A stretch of DNA of 64,000 bases, from assembly GCA_022821805.1 (NCBI GenBank), contig JAJECX010000025.1:186001-250000 (forward strand). Reading direction: 5' to 3'. A program made the position numbers and the translations under genes. Below, one piece after another: positions 8,352 through 18,194 of this stretch (the first letter of the stretch is position 1; each line of letters begins with the position of its first letter). Source of the DNA: Anaerolineae bacterium. GTDB taxonomy: Bacteria > Chloroflexota > Anaerolineae > Aggregatilineales > Phototrophicaceae. The notes beneath the pieces were generated by a model. That model was given only the letters and a program-made list of their open reading frames with translations, was not told the DNA's origin and did not search any database.

Positions 8352-11300
8352 ATGATTTTGAAGCGCTCTGGTTTCATTGCAACGATACTCCTTTATCTGA
8401 TGCTCTCATCCGTATTCATGCCAACGTTGCGCCTTAGCGCTGCCGGCGAGGATGTGGCGCTTTTCCAAGCCATTGAAGCGGCGAACCGCCGCGGCAGCGG
8501 CAGTCTTTCGCTATTGGCGGATATTGTTCTCAGCGAGGCGCTGCCGCCGATCACCGGCTCGATCACAATCGATGGCAATGGCTATGCGATCAGCGGCGCC
8601 GATGCCTTTCAGATTTTTGTGGTCGATAACGGCGAACTGACGATCCGGAATCTGACGCTCTCGCAAGCGCGCGGCGAGGCTGACGGCGGCGCGATCCTGC
8701 TCAAGCAAGGGGCCGACTTGGTCGCCGAGAACGTCACCTTCTTCAACAATCGCGCCCGGCATGGCGGCGCCATTTCCACCGTCGACTTTCGCGGCAGCCT
8801 GCGCATTAGCGACAGCGTCTTCCGCGGCAACATCGCTGGTACTGGCGGCGGCGCCATCCTCTTAAACGGCGGCAGCATGGAGGTCAGCGGCAGCGCATTC
8901 CTCAAGAACGAAGCGATCCATTGGGGCGGCGCGATCGAGACGTTGAACGGCGAAGCGAACATTTCCAATAGCACATTCAACGACAACTATGGCGGCGCAG
9001 GCGGCGGCATCATGGTCAGCGGCGCCACCACAACCATGACCCATCTGACCCTGATGGACAACCGATCGGGCGGCGGCGATGCGATAAACAAGCGGGATGG
9101 CATTGCCTACTTGCGCAACAGCCTCATCGGCGGGGAAGGCGGCGCGCTCGATTGCGCCGGCAGATTGGATCAGAGCGTCGGAAACTTCAGCCAGGACGGG
9201 AGCTGCGCGCCGCGCCCGGGCGGGGATCCCTTGCTCGGTGAATTGACTGGCTCGCCCGGCTATTACCCGCTGCTGGATGGCAGCCAAGCGGTGGATGCCG
9301 CCGACGCTGAATTCTGCCTCGAAACCGATCAAATGGGCAATGCGCGGCCGCTGGGCGGCGGCTGCGATATCGGCGCCTTTGAGTCCGCCACTGCAAGCCC
9401 GCCCGAAGCCACGCCAGAGCCCGAGCTTTGCACCTTTGTTGACGCGATCCTCGCTGCCAATTTGAATCAGGCGGTGGGCGCTTGCCCGCCGGGCACGAGC
9501 CACGACATCATCTATTTGGTCGAGGACATCACGCTCAGCGAGCCGCTGCCGCTGGTCAACGGCACGATCACGGTAGAAGGCAACGGATATACGATCAGCG
9601 GCGATGATCGCTTCCAGATTTTCGTCGTCGCCGGGCAAACGCTCACCCTGCGGAATCTGACGTTGACAGGAGGCCGATCTACGGAAGATGGCGGCGCGAT
9701 CATGGTGCAGACTAGCGGCGAACTGGTCGTCGAAAACGTCACTTTTCACAACAACAGTTCGGCGCATGGTGGCGGCGCGCTGGCGACCAAGGGCGGCGAC
9801 GCCAAGATAAGCGTCCGCAGCAGCGTCTTCCATGATAATTCGGCTGGCGCCGGCGGCGGCGCGATCATCGTCAATGGCGGGGCGGCGACCATCACCGGCA
9901 GCGAATTCCGCGGCAATGAGGCGGCGCATCACGGCGGCGCGCTCGAAGGGCTTAACGGCACGGTTGACGTGCGTAATAGCACCTTCCACCGCAACGAGGC
10001 GCCAACAGCCGCCGGCATCCTGGCGAGCGGCGCTACGATGACGATGACCCATCTCACCCTGGTGGAGAACCTGGCCGGCGGGGGCGAAGCGGACGGCATA
10101 TTCAAACGGCACGGAGTCGCGCGGCTGCGCAATAGCATCGTCCTTGGTTCAGGCGGCGCATTCAATTGCACCGGCGGCCTGGATGACAGCCGCGGAAACT
10201 TCAGCGCGGACGGGTCCTGCTCGCCTTTTCCCGGCGGCGATCCCTTGTTGGCTGCTGTGACCGGTTCGCCGGGCTATTTCCCGCTGCTGGATGGAAGCCC
10301 GTTGGTGGATGCCGCCGACCCGGCTTTCTGCCTGGAGACGGATCAAGTCGGAAACGCGCGCCCCCTGGGCGGCGGTTGCGATATCGGCGCCTTTGAATCG
10401 GCCACCGCGACGCCGGCTGAAGTGGTACCGGTCTCACAGCAGCAGGCAGGCTGCACCCTATCCGATCAGATCCTCGCCGCCAATACCAATACGGCGGTTG
10501 GCGGCTGCCCCGCAGGCACAAGCCACGACATCATCAGCTTGACCGAGGACATCACCCTGAGCGAGCCGCTGCCGCTGATAAAAGGCACAATCACAATTGA
10601 AGGCAATGGACATACGATTAGCGGCGACAATCGCTTCCCGATTTTCAGCATCATCGGCGGTAAATTCACGATCCGGGACTTGACCCTTATCGCAGGCAAC
10701 TCGGCGCAAGATGGCGGCGCGATTCTGTCGCAGGGCGCTGAACTCATTATCGAGAATGCGACCTTCACCGACAACAAATCGGAAAAGGGCGGCGGCGCGA
10801 TCTCGACTTTGCCCTCCAACATCAGCTTGACCATTCGGGACAGCCTGTTCAAAGGCAACACTTCCGACTCAGGCGGCGGCGCGGTCTTGGTATATGGCGG
10901 CGCTGCCGTAATCACTGGCAGCGCCTTTGTTGATAATGAAGCGGGGCGTTTCGGCGGCGGCGTCGAAGCCTTCGTCGGAAACGTCCGCATCAGCAACAGT
11001 ACCTTCGCTGGCAATCGAGCGGGCCGCGCCGGCGCGATCCTGGTCAGCGGCGCCACCACCACATTGACTCACCTCACGCTGGTGGATAATCTGTCTTATT
11101 CGGGCGAAGGCGACGCCATACACAAGCGCAGTGGATTGGTTTACTTGCGCAACAGCATCGTCGCCGGTGATGGCAATGGGCTGGAATGCACCGGCGGTCT
11201 CGATCAGAGCGCTGGCAATTTCAGTGAAGACGGGTCCTGCGCGCTTTTGCCCGACGGAGATCCCCTGCTTGGCGATTTGACTGGGTCGCCCGGCTATTTC

Positions 11301-12722
11301 CCACTCTTGGATGGCAGCCCGGCGGTGGACGCCGCCGACAGCCAATTCTGCCTGGAGTCGGACCAAGCCGGAAATGCTCGTCCTCTCGGCGAGGGCTGCG
11401 ATATCGGCGCCTTTGAATCGGCGACTGCGGCGCCGGCCGCGCCAAGGCCTGAGCCTACGGAGTGCACGCTGTCCAATCAGATCCTCGCCGCCAACGCCAA
11501 TACCGCTGTGGGCGGCTGCCCAGCGGGCACAAGCCACGACATTATCACTTTGACCGAAGACATTACGCTCAGCGAGTCGCTGCCGCACATCAATGGCACC
11601 ATTACGATCGAGGGAAATGGGCATACGATCAGCGGCGACAATCAATTTCGGATCTTTACCGTGATCGGGCGCAAACTCACAATCAACAACCTGACGCTGA
11701 CCCGCGGACGCGCGGAAGGCAATGGCGGCGCCATCCTTGTGCGGAATAACGCCGAGCTGGTGGTCAACAACTCCACATTCGCCAACAATGAGGTCGAGTA
11801 TTTGCCGCTTGGCGACAATAGTTACACGGGCGGTTTAGGCGGCGCAATCGGCACGCACCACTCTTTTAATGGGCGCATAAACGTCTATGACAGCGAATTC
11901 AAGCGTAATTCCGCGGAGAGCGGCGGCGGCGCGATCTATCTGAACGGCGGGACGATGGCCATCGGCGGCAGCACATTTAGTTTCAATATCGGCCGAGGTT
12001 TCGGCGGCGCGGTCGAGATCAGCCGCGGCTGGGCAAATATCGAAAACAGCACCTTCCAGGGGAATTCGTCGGCCAACGGCGGCGGCATATCAATCACAGA
12101 CGGCACGATGAACATGACGCACCTGACTATGCTGTACAACGCCTCATCTTATGCCGAAGGCGATGCCATTAGGCTGTGGGGAGGTTCAGCTCAACTGCGC
12201 AATAGCGTTGTCGAGGGTTCCAATTCCAACTGGCAACCTGACTGCCATGGCGTAAACGCGAGCGGCGGAAACTTCAGCCAAGACGGCGCCTGCGGGTCGC
12301 TGACCGGTGACGATCCAATGCTGGGAGAGATGACTGGCGCGCCGGGCTATTTCCCGCCCCTTGAAGGCAGCCCGCTGGTGGATGCCGCTGACTCGCAGTT
12401 CTGTCTCGCCACCGATCAAGCGGGCAAACCGCGTCCGATCGGCGGCGGCTGCGATATTGGCGCGATTGAATTTGGAGAAGCGAGCGCACAAACGCAACTC
12501 GCTTCGGTCGCAGCCGCGGAGGACAGCTCCGCTTGCCGCGTGACCACAACCCACGCCCTCAACTTTCGCGATGGACCGGCTGGCAATCGCATCGGTTTGG
12601 TACCGGCGAATGCGACTTTGACCGCTTCCGCGCGCGAGTCGGGCTGGTTCATGGTGGATTACGGTGGCGTTTCCGGCTGGATCAGCGGCGATTATGTCAC
12701 CACGGCTGGCGTTTGCGGCTAG
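8352..12722 (+). CDS. Secreted four-repeat beta-helix protein with choice-of-anchor Q modules and C-terminal SH3 domain
   Basis: A 1456-residue exported protein. Residues 1-30 form a signal peptide. Four homologous units of about 330 residues follow (roughly 35-345, 360-685, 700-1030 and 1045-1375). Each opens with a parallel beta-helix of the polymorphic-outer-membrane type (LTLRNLTLTGG, GGAI, SVFHDNSAGAGGGAI). Each closes with a conserved GSPxVDAADxxFCLETDQ...RPLGGGCDIGAFE block, the choice-of-anchor Q motif. Residues about 1395-1456 form a bacterial SH3-like domain (LNFRDGPAG...GWISGDYV) flanked by cysteines, probably binding cell-wall material. It is a likely surface or adhesion protein. 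The start is supported by GGGAGG 5 bases upstream. The units are similar at DNA level, so copy number may vary between strains. Confidence 0.88.
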   Translation: MILKRSGFIATILLYLMLSSVFMPTLRLSAAGEDVALFQAIEAANRRGSGSLSLLADIVLSEALPPITGSITIDGNGYAISGADAFQIFVVDNGELTIRNLTLSQARGEADGGAILLKQGADLVAENVTFFNNRARHGGAISTVDFRGSLRISDSVFRGNIAGTGGGAILLNGGSMEVSGSAFLKNEAIHWGGAIETLNGEANISNSTFNDNYGGAGGGIMVSGATTTMTHLTLMDNRSGGGDAINKRDGIAYLRNSLIGGEGGALDCAGRLDQSVGNFSQDGSCAPRPGGDPLLGELTGSPGYYPLLDGSQAVDAADAEFCLETDQMGNARPLGGGCDIGAFESATASPPEATPEPELCTFVDAILAANLNQAVGACPPGTSHDIIYLVEDITLSEPLPLVNGTITVEGNGYTISGDDRFQIFVVAGQTLTLRNLTLTGGRSTEDGGAIMVQTSGELVVENVTFHNNSSAHGGGALATKGGDAKISVRSSVFHDNSAGAGGGAIIVNGGAATITGSEFRGNEAAHHGGALEGLNGTVDVRNSTFHRNEAPTAAGILASGATMTMTHLTLVENLAGGGEADGIFKRHGVARLRNSIVLGSGGAFNCTGGLDDSRGNFSADGSCSPFPGGDPLLAAVTGSPGYFPLLDGSPLVDAADPAFCLETDQVGNARPLGGGCDIGAFESATATPAEVVPVSQQQAGCTLSDQILAANTNTAVGGCPAGTSHDIISLTEDITLSEPLPLIKGTITIEGNGHTISGDNRFPIFSIIGGKFTIRDLTLIAGNSAQDGGAILSQGAELIIENATFTDNKSEKGGGAISTLPSNISLTIRDSLFKGNTSDSGGGAVLVYGGAAVITGSAFVDNEAGRFGGGVEAFVGNVRISNSTFAGNRAGRAGAILVSGATTTLTHLTLVDNLSYSGEGDAIHKRSGLVYLRNSIVAGDGNGLECTGGLDQSAGNFSEDGSCALLPDGDPLLGDLTGSPGYFPLLDGSPAVDAADSQFCLESDQAGNARPLGEGCDIGAFESATAAPAAPRPEPTECTLSNQILAANANTAVGGCPAGTSHDIITLTEDITLSESLPHINGTITIEGNGHTISGDNQFRIFTVIGRKLTINNLTLTRGRAEGNGGAILVRNNAELVVNNSTFANNEVEYLPLGDNSYTGGLGGAIGTHHSFNGRINVYDSEFKRNSAESGGGAIYLNGGTMAIGGSTFSFNIGRGFGGAVEISRGWANIENSTFQGNSSANGGGISITDGTMNMTHLTMLYNASSYAEGDAIRLWGGSAQLRNSVVEGSNSNWQPDCHGVNASGGNFSQDGACGSLTGDDPMLGEMTGAPGYFPPLEGSPLVDAADSQFCLATDQAGKPRPIGGGCDIGAIEFGEASAQTQLASVAAAEDSSACRVTTTHALNFRDGPAGNRIGLVPANATLTASARESGWFMVDYGGVSGWISGDYVTTAGVCG

Positions 12723-12731
12723 GCGACTGCT

Positions 12732-12830
12732 TCATGTGCGTTCTTTGCCCACGGCGAAGCCGAGTTCGGCGCCGTAGTTGCGGATGCCGGCGCCAATGCC
12801 ATGGATGATGCGGACAGGTTTCTGACGCGA
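12732..12830 (-). pseudogene. Possible C-terminal gene remnant
   Basis: A short open stretch reads RQKPVRIIHGIGAGIRNYGA followed by ELGFAVGKERT and a stop. It looks protein-like (VRIIHGIGAG resembles the Smr-type pattern) but is cut by an upstream TGA and has no start. It could be the tail of a decayed gene or chance. Confidence 0.25.
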
Positions 12831-12911
12831 TCAGCTGACCGGGTGGGGAGCTTGACCACTAAAAGCGTCATTTGACAGTTTCGCACATCGTCTACGATTC
12901 TTGAGATTATC

Positions 12912-12920
12912 TGATACAAT
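12912..12920 (+). promoter_or_regulatory. Possible extended -10 promoter element
   Basis: TGATACAAT, identical to the element at 2084-2092, lies 124 bases before the binding-protein start. No matching -35 is present at standard spacing. Confidence 0.3.
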
Positions 12921-13043
12921 CCGTTGGCTTGCGGGAATTCTTGCGCCATTGGCTGTAATTTCGCGTCCAAGCGTAGGTACTGGCGCCGGATATTTCCTAT
13001 GCAGCAATTACTTACCGAACGCATTTGTCCAAGGAGACAAATC

Positions 13044-14480
13044 ATGAAGAAACTTTTCACTATCGTTTTGCTGCTCGCCTTTGCCTTATTGGCGAACATG
13101 TCGCTGGTAACAGCCGATATGCACGGCTGGTGGGCGGAAGCGGCCGCGCCTTACGCGGGCTCGACCATCCGCGGCGTATCCGAGAGCACGCCGCCTTCGA
13201 ATTACGTCGCCGATGTTTTGGCGGCGCAGTTCACCGAACTCACCGGCATCAATGTTGAGTTCGAGACGACGTCTTGGGACCAGATGTACTCGAAGGCGAT
13301 CAACGACATGGAAGCCAACACCGGCATCTATGACTTCGTCTACATTGAGCAGGATATCATCTATTCCTACCTGGCGCAGGATTACCTGGTGAACCTCACG
13401 CAATTCGCCGCCGACAACCCGGACCTGGCTTATGAAGGTTACGACGAGAGCGCCTTTACCAGCTTCGCCGATTACTTCAAGAACGCCGATGGCGATCTCT
13501 TCGGCGTGCCGATGGAAGCCTTCGTCAAGGTCTACCTCTATCGCAAGGATCTCTTCGAGGATGCCGATATCATGGCTGCCTTCGAGGAAGAGTATGGCTA
13601 CCCGCTGGCGCCGGCCGAAAACTTCGATCAATATCGCGACAACGCCGAATTCTTCACCGCTTACGGCGAAAGCATGGATATGGATCTTTGGGGGACGACG
13701 GTTCAGGGCTCGACCGGACACCCGGCTTCGACCTACGAATTCCTCGAAAGCATCGGTCCCTCCTTCGGCTTGTACAATTGGGGCATCAACCTGGAGGCAG
13801 GCTCGGCGCAAAGCGCCAATGGCGGCGCGCTGGATGGCGATACCGCTGTAGAGGCGCTGAGTTTCTGGCTGAGCATGCTGCCCTTCGCCCCGCCTGAAGC
13901 CACCTCGAGCACTTGGGACGAGGTCGCGTCCAGCTTCGCTGCGGGCCGCGCCGCACAGGGTTGGGTCTACGGCGAGAACGCCGCCTGGATCGCCACCGAT
14001 GAGTCGCGCTCGGCGGTCACCGGCAATGTCGGCGTACGCCTGCCCGTCACCGCCGAAGGCGTGGTCGAAGCCGCCTCAATGGGCGACGGTTACATCGGCT
14101 ACTACGATGGCGGCGCCTTTGGCGTGCCGCATTCTTCGCGCAATAAAGAAGCCACGCTGCTCTGGCTGCAGTTCATCGGGCAAGAATCGGTGCAGGCTGA
14201 ATGGGCCGCCGCTGGCGCCCGCATCACCCACACCGCCACCTTCGATGATCCCTTGATCGCCGAGCAGGATACCAAGGTCGATGGCTACTACACGCTGCTG
14301 GAAGAACAGGGTCCGCTATTCGCTGGCGCGCCGCCCTTCCCCTTCCACGCGCAGGTGCGTGAAGTGATCGATCCCTTCATCCAGCGCGCGATTCTGGGAG
14401 AGCTGTCACCGGCTGACGCCTTGTCGCAGGCGGCGATGGCTGTCGATGAAGAACTCGACCGTTTGGGTTATGGCATGTGA
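13044..14480 (+). CDS. ABC transporter solute-binding protein (CUT1, GlpV-like)
   Basis: A 478-residue exported binding protein. ATG 13044 is chosen because AAGGAG lies 7 bases upstream and a signal peptide ([20 protein letters not shown]) starts there; the 40 codons upstream in frame are spurious. The mature part is a family 1 (SBP_bac_1) fold with [32 protein letters not shown], a GYPLAPAEN segment and WGINLEAGS. From memory these segments recall the glycerol-binding protein GlpV of rhizobia. Two permeases and a GlpU-like small membrane protein follow. Substrate: polyol, glycerol or a related sugar (inference). Confidence 0.85.
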   Translation: MKKLFTIVLLLAFALLANMSLVTADMHGWWAEAAAPYAGSTIRGVSESTPPSNYVADVLAAQFTELTGINVEFETTSWDQMYSKAINDMEANTGIYDFVYIEQDIIYSYLAQDYLVNLTQFAADNPDLAYEGYDESAFTSFADYFKNADGDLFGVPMEAFVKVYLYRKDLFEDADIMAAFEEEYGYPLAPAENFDQYRDNAEFFTAYGESMDMDLWGTTVQGSTGHPASTYEFLESIGPSFGLYNWGINLEAGSAQSANGGALDGDTAVEALSFWLSMLPFAPPEATSSTWDEVASSFAAGRAAQGWVYGENAAWIATDESRSAVTGNVGVRLPVTAEGVVEAASMGDGYIGYYDGGAFGVPHSSRNKEATLLWLQFIGQESVQAEWAAAGARITHTATFDDPLIAEQDTKVDGYYTLLEEQGPLFAGAPPFPFHAQVREVIDPFIQRAILGELSPADALSQAAMAVDEELDRLGYGM

Positions 14481-14490
14481 TTTGAATATA

Positions 14491-14604
14491 GCCCCCACCC
14501 CCTGACCCCCTCCCCCACGAAGAGGGAGGGGGAACGCACCGGTCATCAACTGCAATACGCTCCCCTTCCCTCATTTTGGGGGAAGGGGCTGGGGGATGGG
14601 GGAT
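14491..14604. repeat. GC-rich imperfect inverted repeat (MITE-like)
   Basis: A C-run arm (CCCCCACCCCCTGACCCCCT) is mirrored about 110 bases later by GGGGGAAGGGGCTGGGGGAT, with inner GGGAGGGGGA and TCCCCTTCCC pieces. A diverged copy is at 57600-57667. It sits between the binding-protein gene and its permease, and could form a strong mRNA hairpin that uncouples their expression. Confidence 0.65.
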
Positions 14605-14613
14605 GGAAACTTA

Positions 14614-15486
14614 ATGCGCAATCCCCGGACCGGCTGGCTGCTGCTCAGCCCTACATTGATCATTTTGATCGTTTTCGGCTTCATGCCGTTTCTTTACGTT
14701 CTCTTTGTTGGCTTTCACGAGTGGAATATATTCGCAGCCGCCGATGGTATGCATTTCAATGGGCTGGATAATTTTCGACGCCTGGTTTTCGATAATGACT
14801 TTACAACATCGCTCGGTTTGACTGCGAAGTTCGCTGTTTTCGCGATTGCGAGCGAGGTCGTGCTCGGCTTTGTCCTCGCGCAAATGCTGACGCGCAAATT
14901 CCCCGGCAAATCGCTATTCCGCATCATTCACACTTTTCCGTTGATGGTCGCGCCCATCGCTGTCGGCGCCATCTGGCGGCTGCTGGTGATCCCGGGCTTT
15001 GGACCCGTGCCCTTTTTTCTCGATCGCTGGTTTGATCTTACCTATCAGATTGGCACCTATCCCGATCAAGCGCTGTGGACTTCCGTCATCATGGATGTCT
15101 GGCATTGGACGCCCTTCGTCACCCTTACAATGCTCGCGGGCCTGTCTTCGATTCCGCGCGAACCGGTCGAGCAAGCGAAGGTCGACGGCGCCAGCCGCCT
15201 GCAAGTGTTCTGGTACGTGACCTTGCCCTTCCTGCGGCCCGTGCTGCTGACGACGGTATTCATTCGCATCATGGATGCGATTCGCACCGTCGACGAAGTC
15301 TGGATGCTGGCCGGCGGCGGGCCGGGCACACGCTTCACCGGCATCTATATCTGGCGCGTCGTCTTCCCAAAGACGGATTACGGTTATGGCTCGTCGATTT
15401 CGATCATCACCTTGTACCTGACGATCGTCTTGTGTTGGTTGCTCTTCATCGCCATTTCCGGTCGGCGCAAGGGAGAGGTTGAGTGA
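14614..15486 (+). CDS. ABC sugar/polyol transporter permease (CUT1, first subunit)
   Basis: A polytopic inner-membrane protein of about 290 residues with six predicted segments and the binding-protein-dependent permease motif [20 protein letters not shown] (EAA loop), which contacts the ATPase. ATG 14614 ([13 protein letters not shown]) is preferred. The in-frame ATG at 14596 lies inside the GC-rich repeat, although that repeat may supply the only purine-rich ribosome-binding site. It overlaps the next permease by a few bases. It acts with the protein at 13044; no ATPase gene is present in the operon. Confidence 0.88.
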   Translation: MRNPRTGWLLLSPTLIILIVFGFMPFLYVLFVGFHEWNIFAAADGMHFNGLDNFRRLVFDNDFTTSLGLTAKFAVFAIASEVVLGFVLAQMLTRKFPGKSLFRIIHTFPLMVAPIAVGAIWRLLVIPGFGPVPFFLDRWFDLTYQIGTYPDQALWTSVIMDVWHWTPFVTLTMLAGLSSIPREPVEQAKVDGASRLQVFWYVTLPFLRPVLLTTVFIRIMDAIRTVDEVWMLAGGGPGTRFTGIYIWRVVFPKTDYGYGSSISIITLYLTIVLCWLLFIAISGRRKGEVE

Positions 15487-16328
15487 TGCGGCAGCGCGTC
15501 GGGCGGCTTCTGCTTACTTATGGCTTCTGGGTCTTAATGACCCTGTTGACGCTGATTCCGATTTGGTGGATGTTCGTGGTGTCCATGCGCAGCCGCGTCG
15601 AACTCTTCAGCCGGCCGAACCTGGCGATAAGCAGGCTCTTCCTTGAGAACTACAGCAATGTGCTGACCGACAGCGCCTTCCAGCGATACATGACGAATTC
15701 GATTGTGGTCTCGACCAGCAACGCTGTCCTGGTCATGGCGCTGGCGCTGCTGGCCACCTATGCGCTCTCGCGCTACAAGCTCACCGGCAGCGACAATATC
15801 TTCTTTTGGCTGATTACCAATCGCATGGCGCCGCCCGCCGCTTTCCTGCTGCCGCTCTTCATCATGTTCACACGTACCTTTCGCATTGGCGACTGGACGC
15901 TCTTCGACACCCAGATCGGCTTGATCCTGGTCTATTGTGTCTTCAATTTACCCTTCGCCATCTGGCTGCTGAAAGGCGTGGTTGACGGCATTCCCATAGA
16001 GTTGGACGATGCGGCGATGATTGACGGCGCCGGTCTGCCTGGCGTGCTGAGACATGTGGTCATCCCGTTGGCGGCGCCCGGCTTGGCGGTGACCGGCATC
16101 TTGAGTTGGGTCTTCGCCTGGAACGAATACCTCTTCGCCGCCAACCTGACCAGCGTCGAAGCGCGCACCATCACCACCGGATTGGCCGAGTTCGTGACGG
16201 TGACGGGCACCAACTGGGGCGAACTGGCGGCTATGTCCATGATCACGCTGATTCCATCGGCGATAATCGTCATCGTCGCTCAGCGTTATATCGTCATGGG
16301 CTTGACTTTCGGCGCGGTGAAGGAGTAG
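15483..16328 (+). CDS. ABC sugar/polyol transporter permease (CUT1, second subunit)
   Basis: A 281-residue (or 280) membrane permease with six hydrophobic segments and the EAA motif [20 protein letters not shown]. The start is GTG 15483 or ATG 15486, both overlapping the upstream TGA, with GGGAGAGG just before, so translation is coupled. It forms the heterodimeric channel with the preceding permease. Similarity to GlpQ/UgpE-type subunits is by general pattern only. Confidence 0.88.
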   Translation: MMRQRVGRLLLTYGFWVLMTLLTLIPIWWMFVVSMRSRVELFSRPNLAISRLFLENYSNVLTDSAFQRYMTNSIVVSTSNAVLVMALALLATYALSRYKLTGSDNIFFWLITNRMAPPAAFLLPLFIMFTRTFRIGDWTLFDTQIGLILVYCVFNLPFAIWLLKGVVDGIPIELDDAAMIDGAGLPGVLRHVVIPLAAPGLAVTGILSWVFAWNEYLFAANLTSVEARTITTGLAEFVTVTGTNWGELAAMSMITLIPSAIIVIVAQRYIVMGLTFGAVKE

Positions 16329-16332
16329 GGGT

Positions 16333-16533
16333 ATGGGTATCGAGCAACAGAATAAGTCCAGCGAAGGCTTTCTGCCCATTCATACCAACGCCTTTGACCG
16401 CGTCTTCATCGGCGCCGTGATCTTGATTGGGATACATCTCCTCTGGCTGCGCTTCATGGAGCCGACGCTGCCAATTGAAGTGGCAACCGTGATTTCGCTG
16501 GTGCTTGGGTATTTCGTTGTGTGGCGGGGCTGA
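16333..16533 (+). CDS. Small membrane protein, DUF2160 / GlpU-like
   Basis: A 66-residue protein with two transmembrane helices (about 23-41 and 47-63). The stretch FDRVFIGAVILIGIHLLWL resembles the C-terminal half of the small membrane protein GlpU (DUF2160), which accompanies glycerol ABC permeases in rhizobia. Usual family members are about 90 residues, so this is a short form. It begins 4 bases after the permease stop with GGAG in the overlap region, so it is clearly part of the operon. Its function in such transporters is not well defined. Confidence 0.7.
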   Translation: MGIEQQNKSSEGFLPIHTNAFDRVFIGAVILIGIHLLWLRFMEPTLPIEVATVISLVLGYFVVWRG

Positions 16534-16566
16534 ATGCGAAAGGTATCGCGTACCCGACTCTCCTCA

Positions 16567-17214
16567 TCAGGTTTCGTCCGCTTGTTCAAATTCCTCTAGC
16601 CTAATCCTGGCCAAATGTTCAAGCCGACGCGCTTGCGCCCAAAGCGTGTGTCTAATGCCCTGCGTTACTTTACGCTCACTGATAACCCGCGCGAGATTGG
16701 CAATTGTCCGCGCTCTTCTTGCCAATCGAATATCAGGATGTTCTCGTGATTCTCTCAACTGTGCGGGCAATATTGACGCGCGAACGGACTTTGGCAGGAC
16801 AATGTCCTCCGAGGGCTTTATATCCTTCTCATTAAGGACGACGGCAAACTTCGACGCTCGCAACGCCTTCTGATACACCGCGTACTCTGCACGATCAATC
16901 GTGGCGTTGGCTTCGCGCATTCCGACTGTTGCCAGATCCCAAAATGGCCATATTTCTAATTCAGCAACCTCGAAAGGATCAAGTACACTCATTGCTACAG
17001 CGTCGGTTCGTTGATTGGTCAAGTGGCGACCGATTCGTCCTCTCAAGCTCTCGATTGTTCGCCCTACATAGATGGGTTCGCCGTCATAGTCGTAGAATAG
17101 ATACACACCGCATTTGCAGCTTCCAACCTTGCGACCGTCGCCATAGTCGGTATCAAGCGCATTCTTGACGCCGTCATAAAGGGCTGTAACCTCGTCTGGT
17201 TCTTTCCTGGGCAT
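16567..17214 (-). CDS. GIY-YIG nuclease, probable type II restriction endonuclease (Eco29kI-like)
   Basis: A 215-residue protein with a GIY-YIG domain: GVYLF (36-40), IYVGR (48-52), R60-x3-H64, then E110 (DRAEYAVY) and N128. The order Y-Y-R-H-E-N is that of GIY-YIG restriction enzymes such as Eco29kI (214 residues). ATG 17214 is chosen because it overlaps the methyltransferase stop in TAATG, a coupling junction; an in-frame ATG at 17256 would add 14 residues. As the last gene of a vsr-methyltransferase-nuclease operon it is best read as the cleaving enzyme. The recognition site is unknown. Confidence 0.8.
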   Translation of the reverse strand: MPRKEPDEVTALYDGVKNALDTDYGDGRKVGSCKCGVYLFYDYDGEPIYVGRTIESLRGRIGRHLTNQRTDAVAMSVLDPFEVAELEIWPFWDLATVGMREANATIDRAEYAVYQKALRASKFAVVLNEKDIKPSEDIVLPKSVRASILPAQLRESREHPDIRLARRARTIANLARVISERKVTQGIRHTLWAQARRLEHLARIRLEEFEQADET

Positions 17215-18194
17215 TATTGACGCAATAGCGGCATGAGACAGTGTTTTGCCAGCCATTCGATTACAGGGACGCAGACAGCATCGCCTAGTGCGAACATCGC
17301 TTGTGAAGGCGTAACGGAATCGTACCGCAAATGCTCAGCGCCTTGCAGCCGCGCGTATTCGGTTAAGTTCATCCAGCGCACGGCTATGTCGCCGCAGCCC
17401 GCTCGAACAATTGCTTGTCTTGCAGAGCCGCCACGAGTCGTGCGAAGCGTTCCAGCGCGTTCATCCGCGCGAACTTCCCATACTGGCCGTCCGCCTCTGG
17501 TTCTGCGAAATGCGCCGTAGTAGCCGGGCCAGAACCGTTTCTGATAGCAGGAAACACGCTTGGATTGTATTGGCGACAAGGTGTCCAGGAACGCACGGAG
17601 ACGGTCAGGAGACCACCAGTCGCCGTCCTCTTCCGCAACTGCAACCAGTCGGAGGTCTGTCTGGGCTTCCGGCGGTTCTGGCAATTTGATGGCGCCCTTG
17701 TGGCCGAACAGGAATACCCTTGCTCGGCTTTGTGGAACAAACGCGCTGGCGTCAACAACTATGTGAGCCGCTTGATAACCTAGAGTCTGGATTCCACTTA
17801 CAACTGTCTCCCAATCACGCCCGTTGTTCGCCGTAAGAAAGCCCATTACATTCTCAATCATTAGTGTTCGCGGCGCGCGGTCTCCCATTTCATCGAGAAT
17901 CCGCAAGAAGTCCAAAACAAGGCTGGATTGCGCGCCTTTCAGCCCCCTGTATTTTCCGGCAAGGGACATATCCGTGCAAGGAAATGATGCCGTAACAAGG
18001 TCGGCATTCGGGATATCGTCGCCTTGAAGAGCGCGTATATCGCCTACATGCAACTCGTGTTGTCCCCAGTTGTCGACATATAGCTTTGCTTTGGTTTCAT
18101 CGATGTCGTTAGCGAATACCGTTTGGACTCCGACGTGCTCAAGACCCGCCCGCATAAGACCCATGCCAGCAAAGAATTCAATGGCCCGCAACAT
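17214..18194 (-). CDS. DNA (cytosine-5-)-methyltransferase
   Basis: A 326-residue C5 cytosine methyltransferase that protects host DNA. Motif I FFAGMG (7-12) binds SAM, motif IV SFPC carries catalytic C73, motif VI is ENV (114-116) and motif VIII is QSRAR (155-159). A variable target-recognition region and motifs IX-X (about 290-326) follow. ATG 18194 places motif I at the usual distance from the N-terminus; ATG 18227 and 18269 are in-frame alternatives that overlap vsr further. It overlaps vsr upstream and the nuclease downstream, so all three genes form one transcript. Confidence 0.92.
   Translation of the reverse strand: MLRAIEFFAGMGLMRAGLEHVGVQTVFANDIDETKAKLYVDNWGQHELHVGDIRALQGDDIPNADLVTASFPCTDMSLAGKYRGLKGAQSSLVLDFLRILDEMGDRAPRTLMIENVMGFLTANNGRDWETVVSGIQTLGYQAAHIVVDASAFVPQSRARVFLFGHKGAIKLPEPPEAQTDLRLVAVAEEDGDWWSPDRLRAFLDTLSPIQSKRVSCYQKRFWPGYYGAFRRTRGGRPVWEVRADERAGTLRTTRGGSARQAIVRAGCGDIAVRWMNLTEYARLQGAEHLRYDSVTPSQAMFALGDAVCVPVIEWLAKHCLMPLLRQ

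Larger units (their letters stand above)
12723..13043. other. 321-base intergenic region upstream of a binding-protein gene
   Basis: It holds a possible gene remnant on the minus strand (12732-12830), a TGATACAAT extended -10 element (12912-12920) and the AAGGAG ribosome-binding site (13031-13036) of the next gene. Confidence 0.5.

Noticed and set aside
8862..10112. Long open frame (416 codons) on the minus strand
   Set aside because: It is antisense to the repetitive beta-helix gene, whose signal peptide, repeats and ribosome-binding site are convincing. The antisense frame is arginine/alanine-rich and has no domain pattern.
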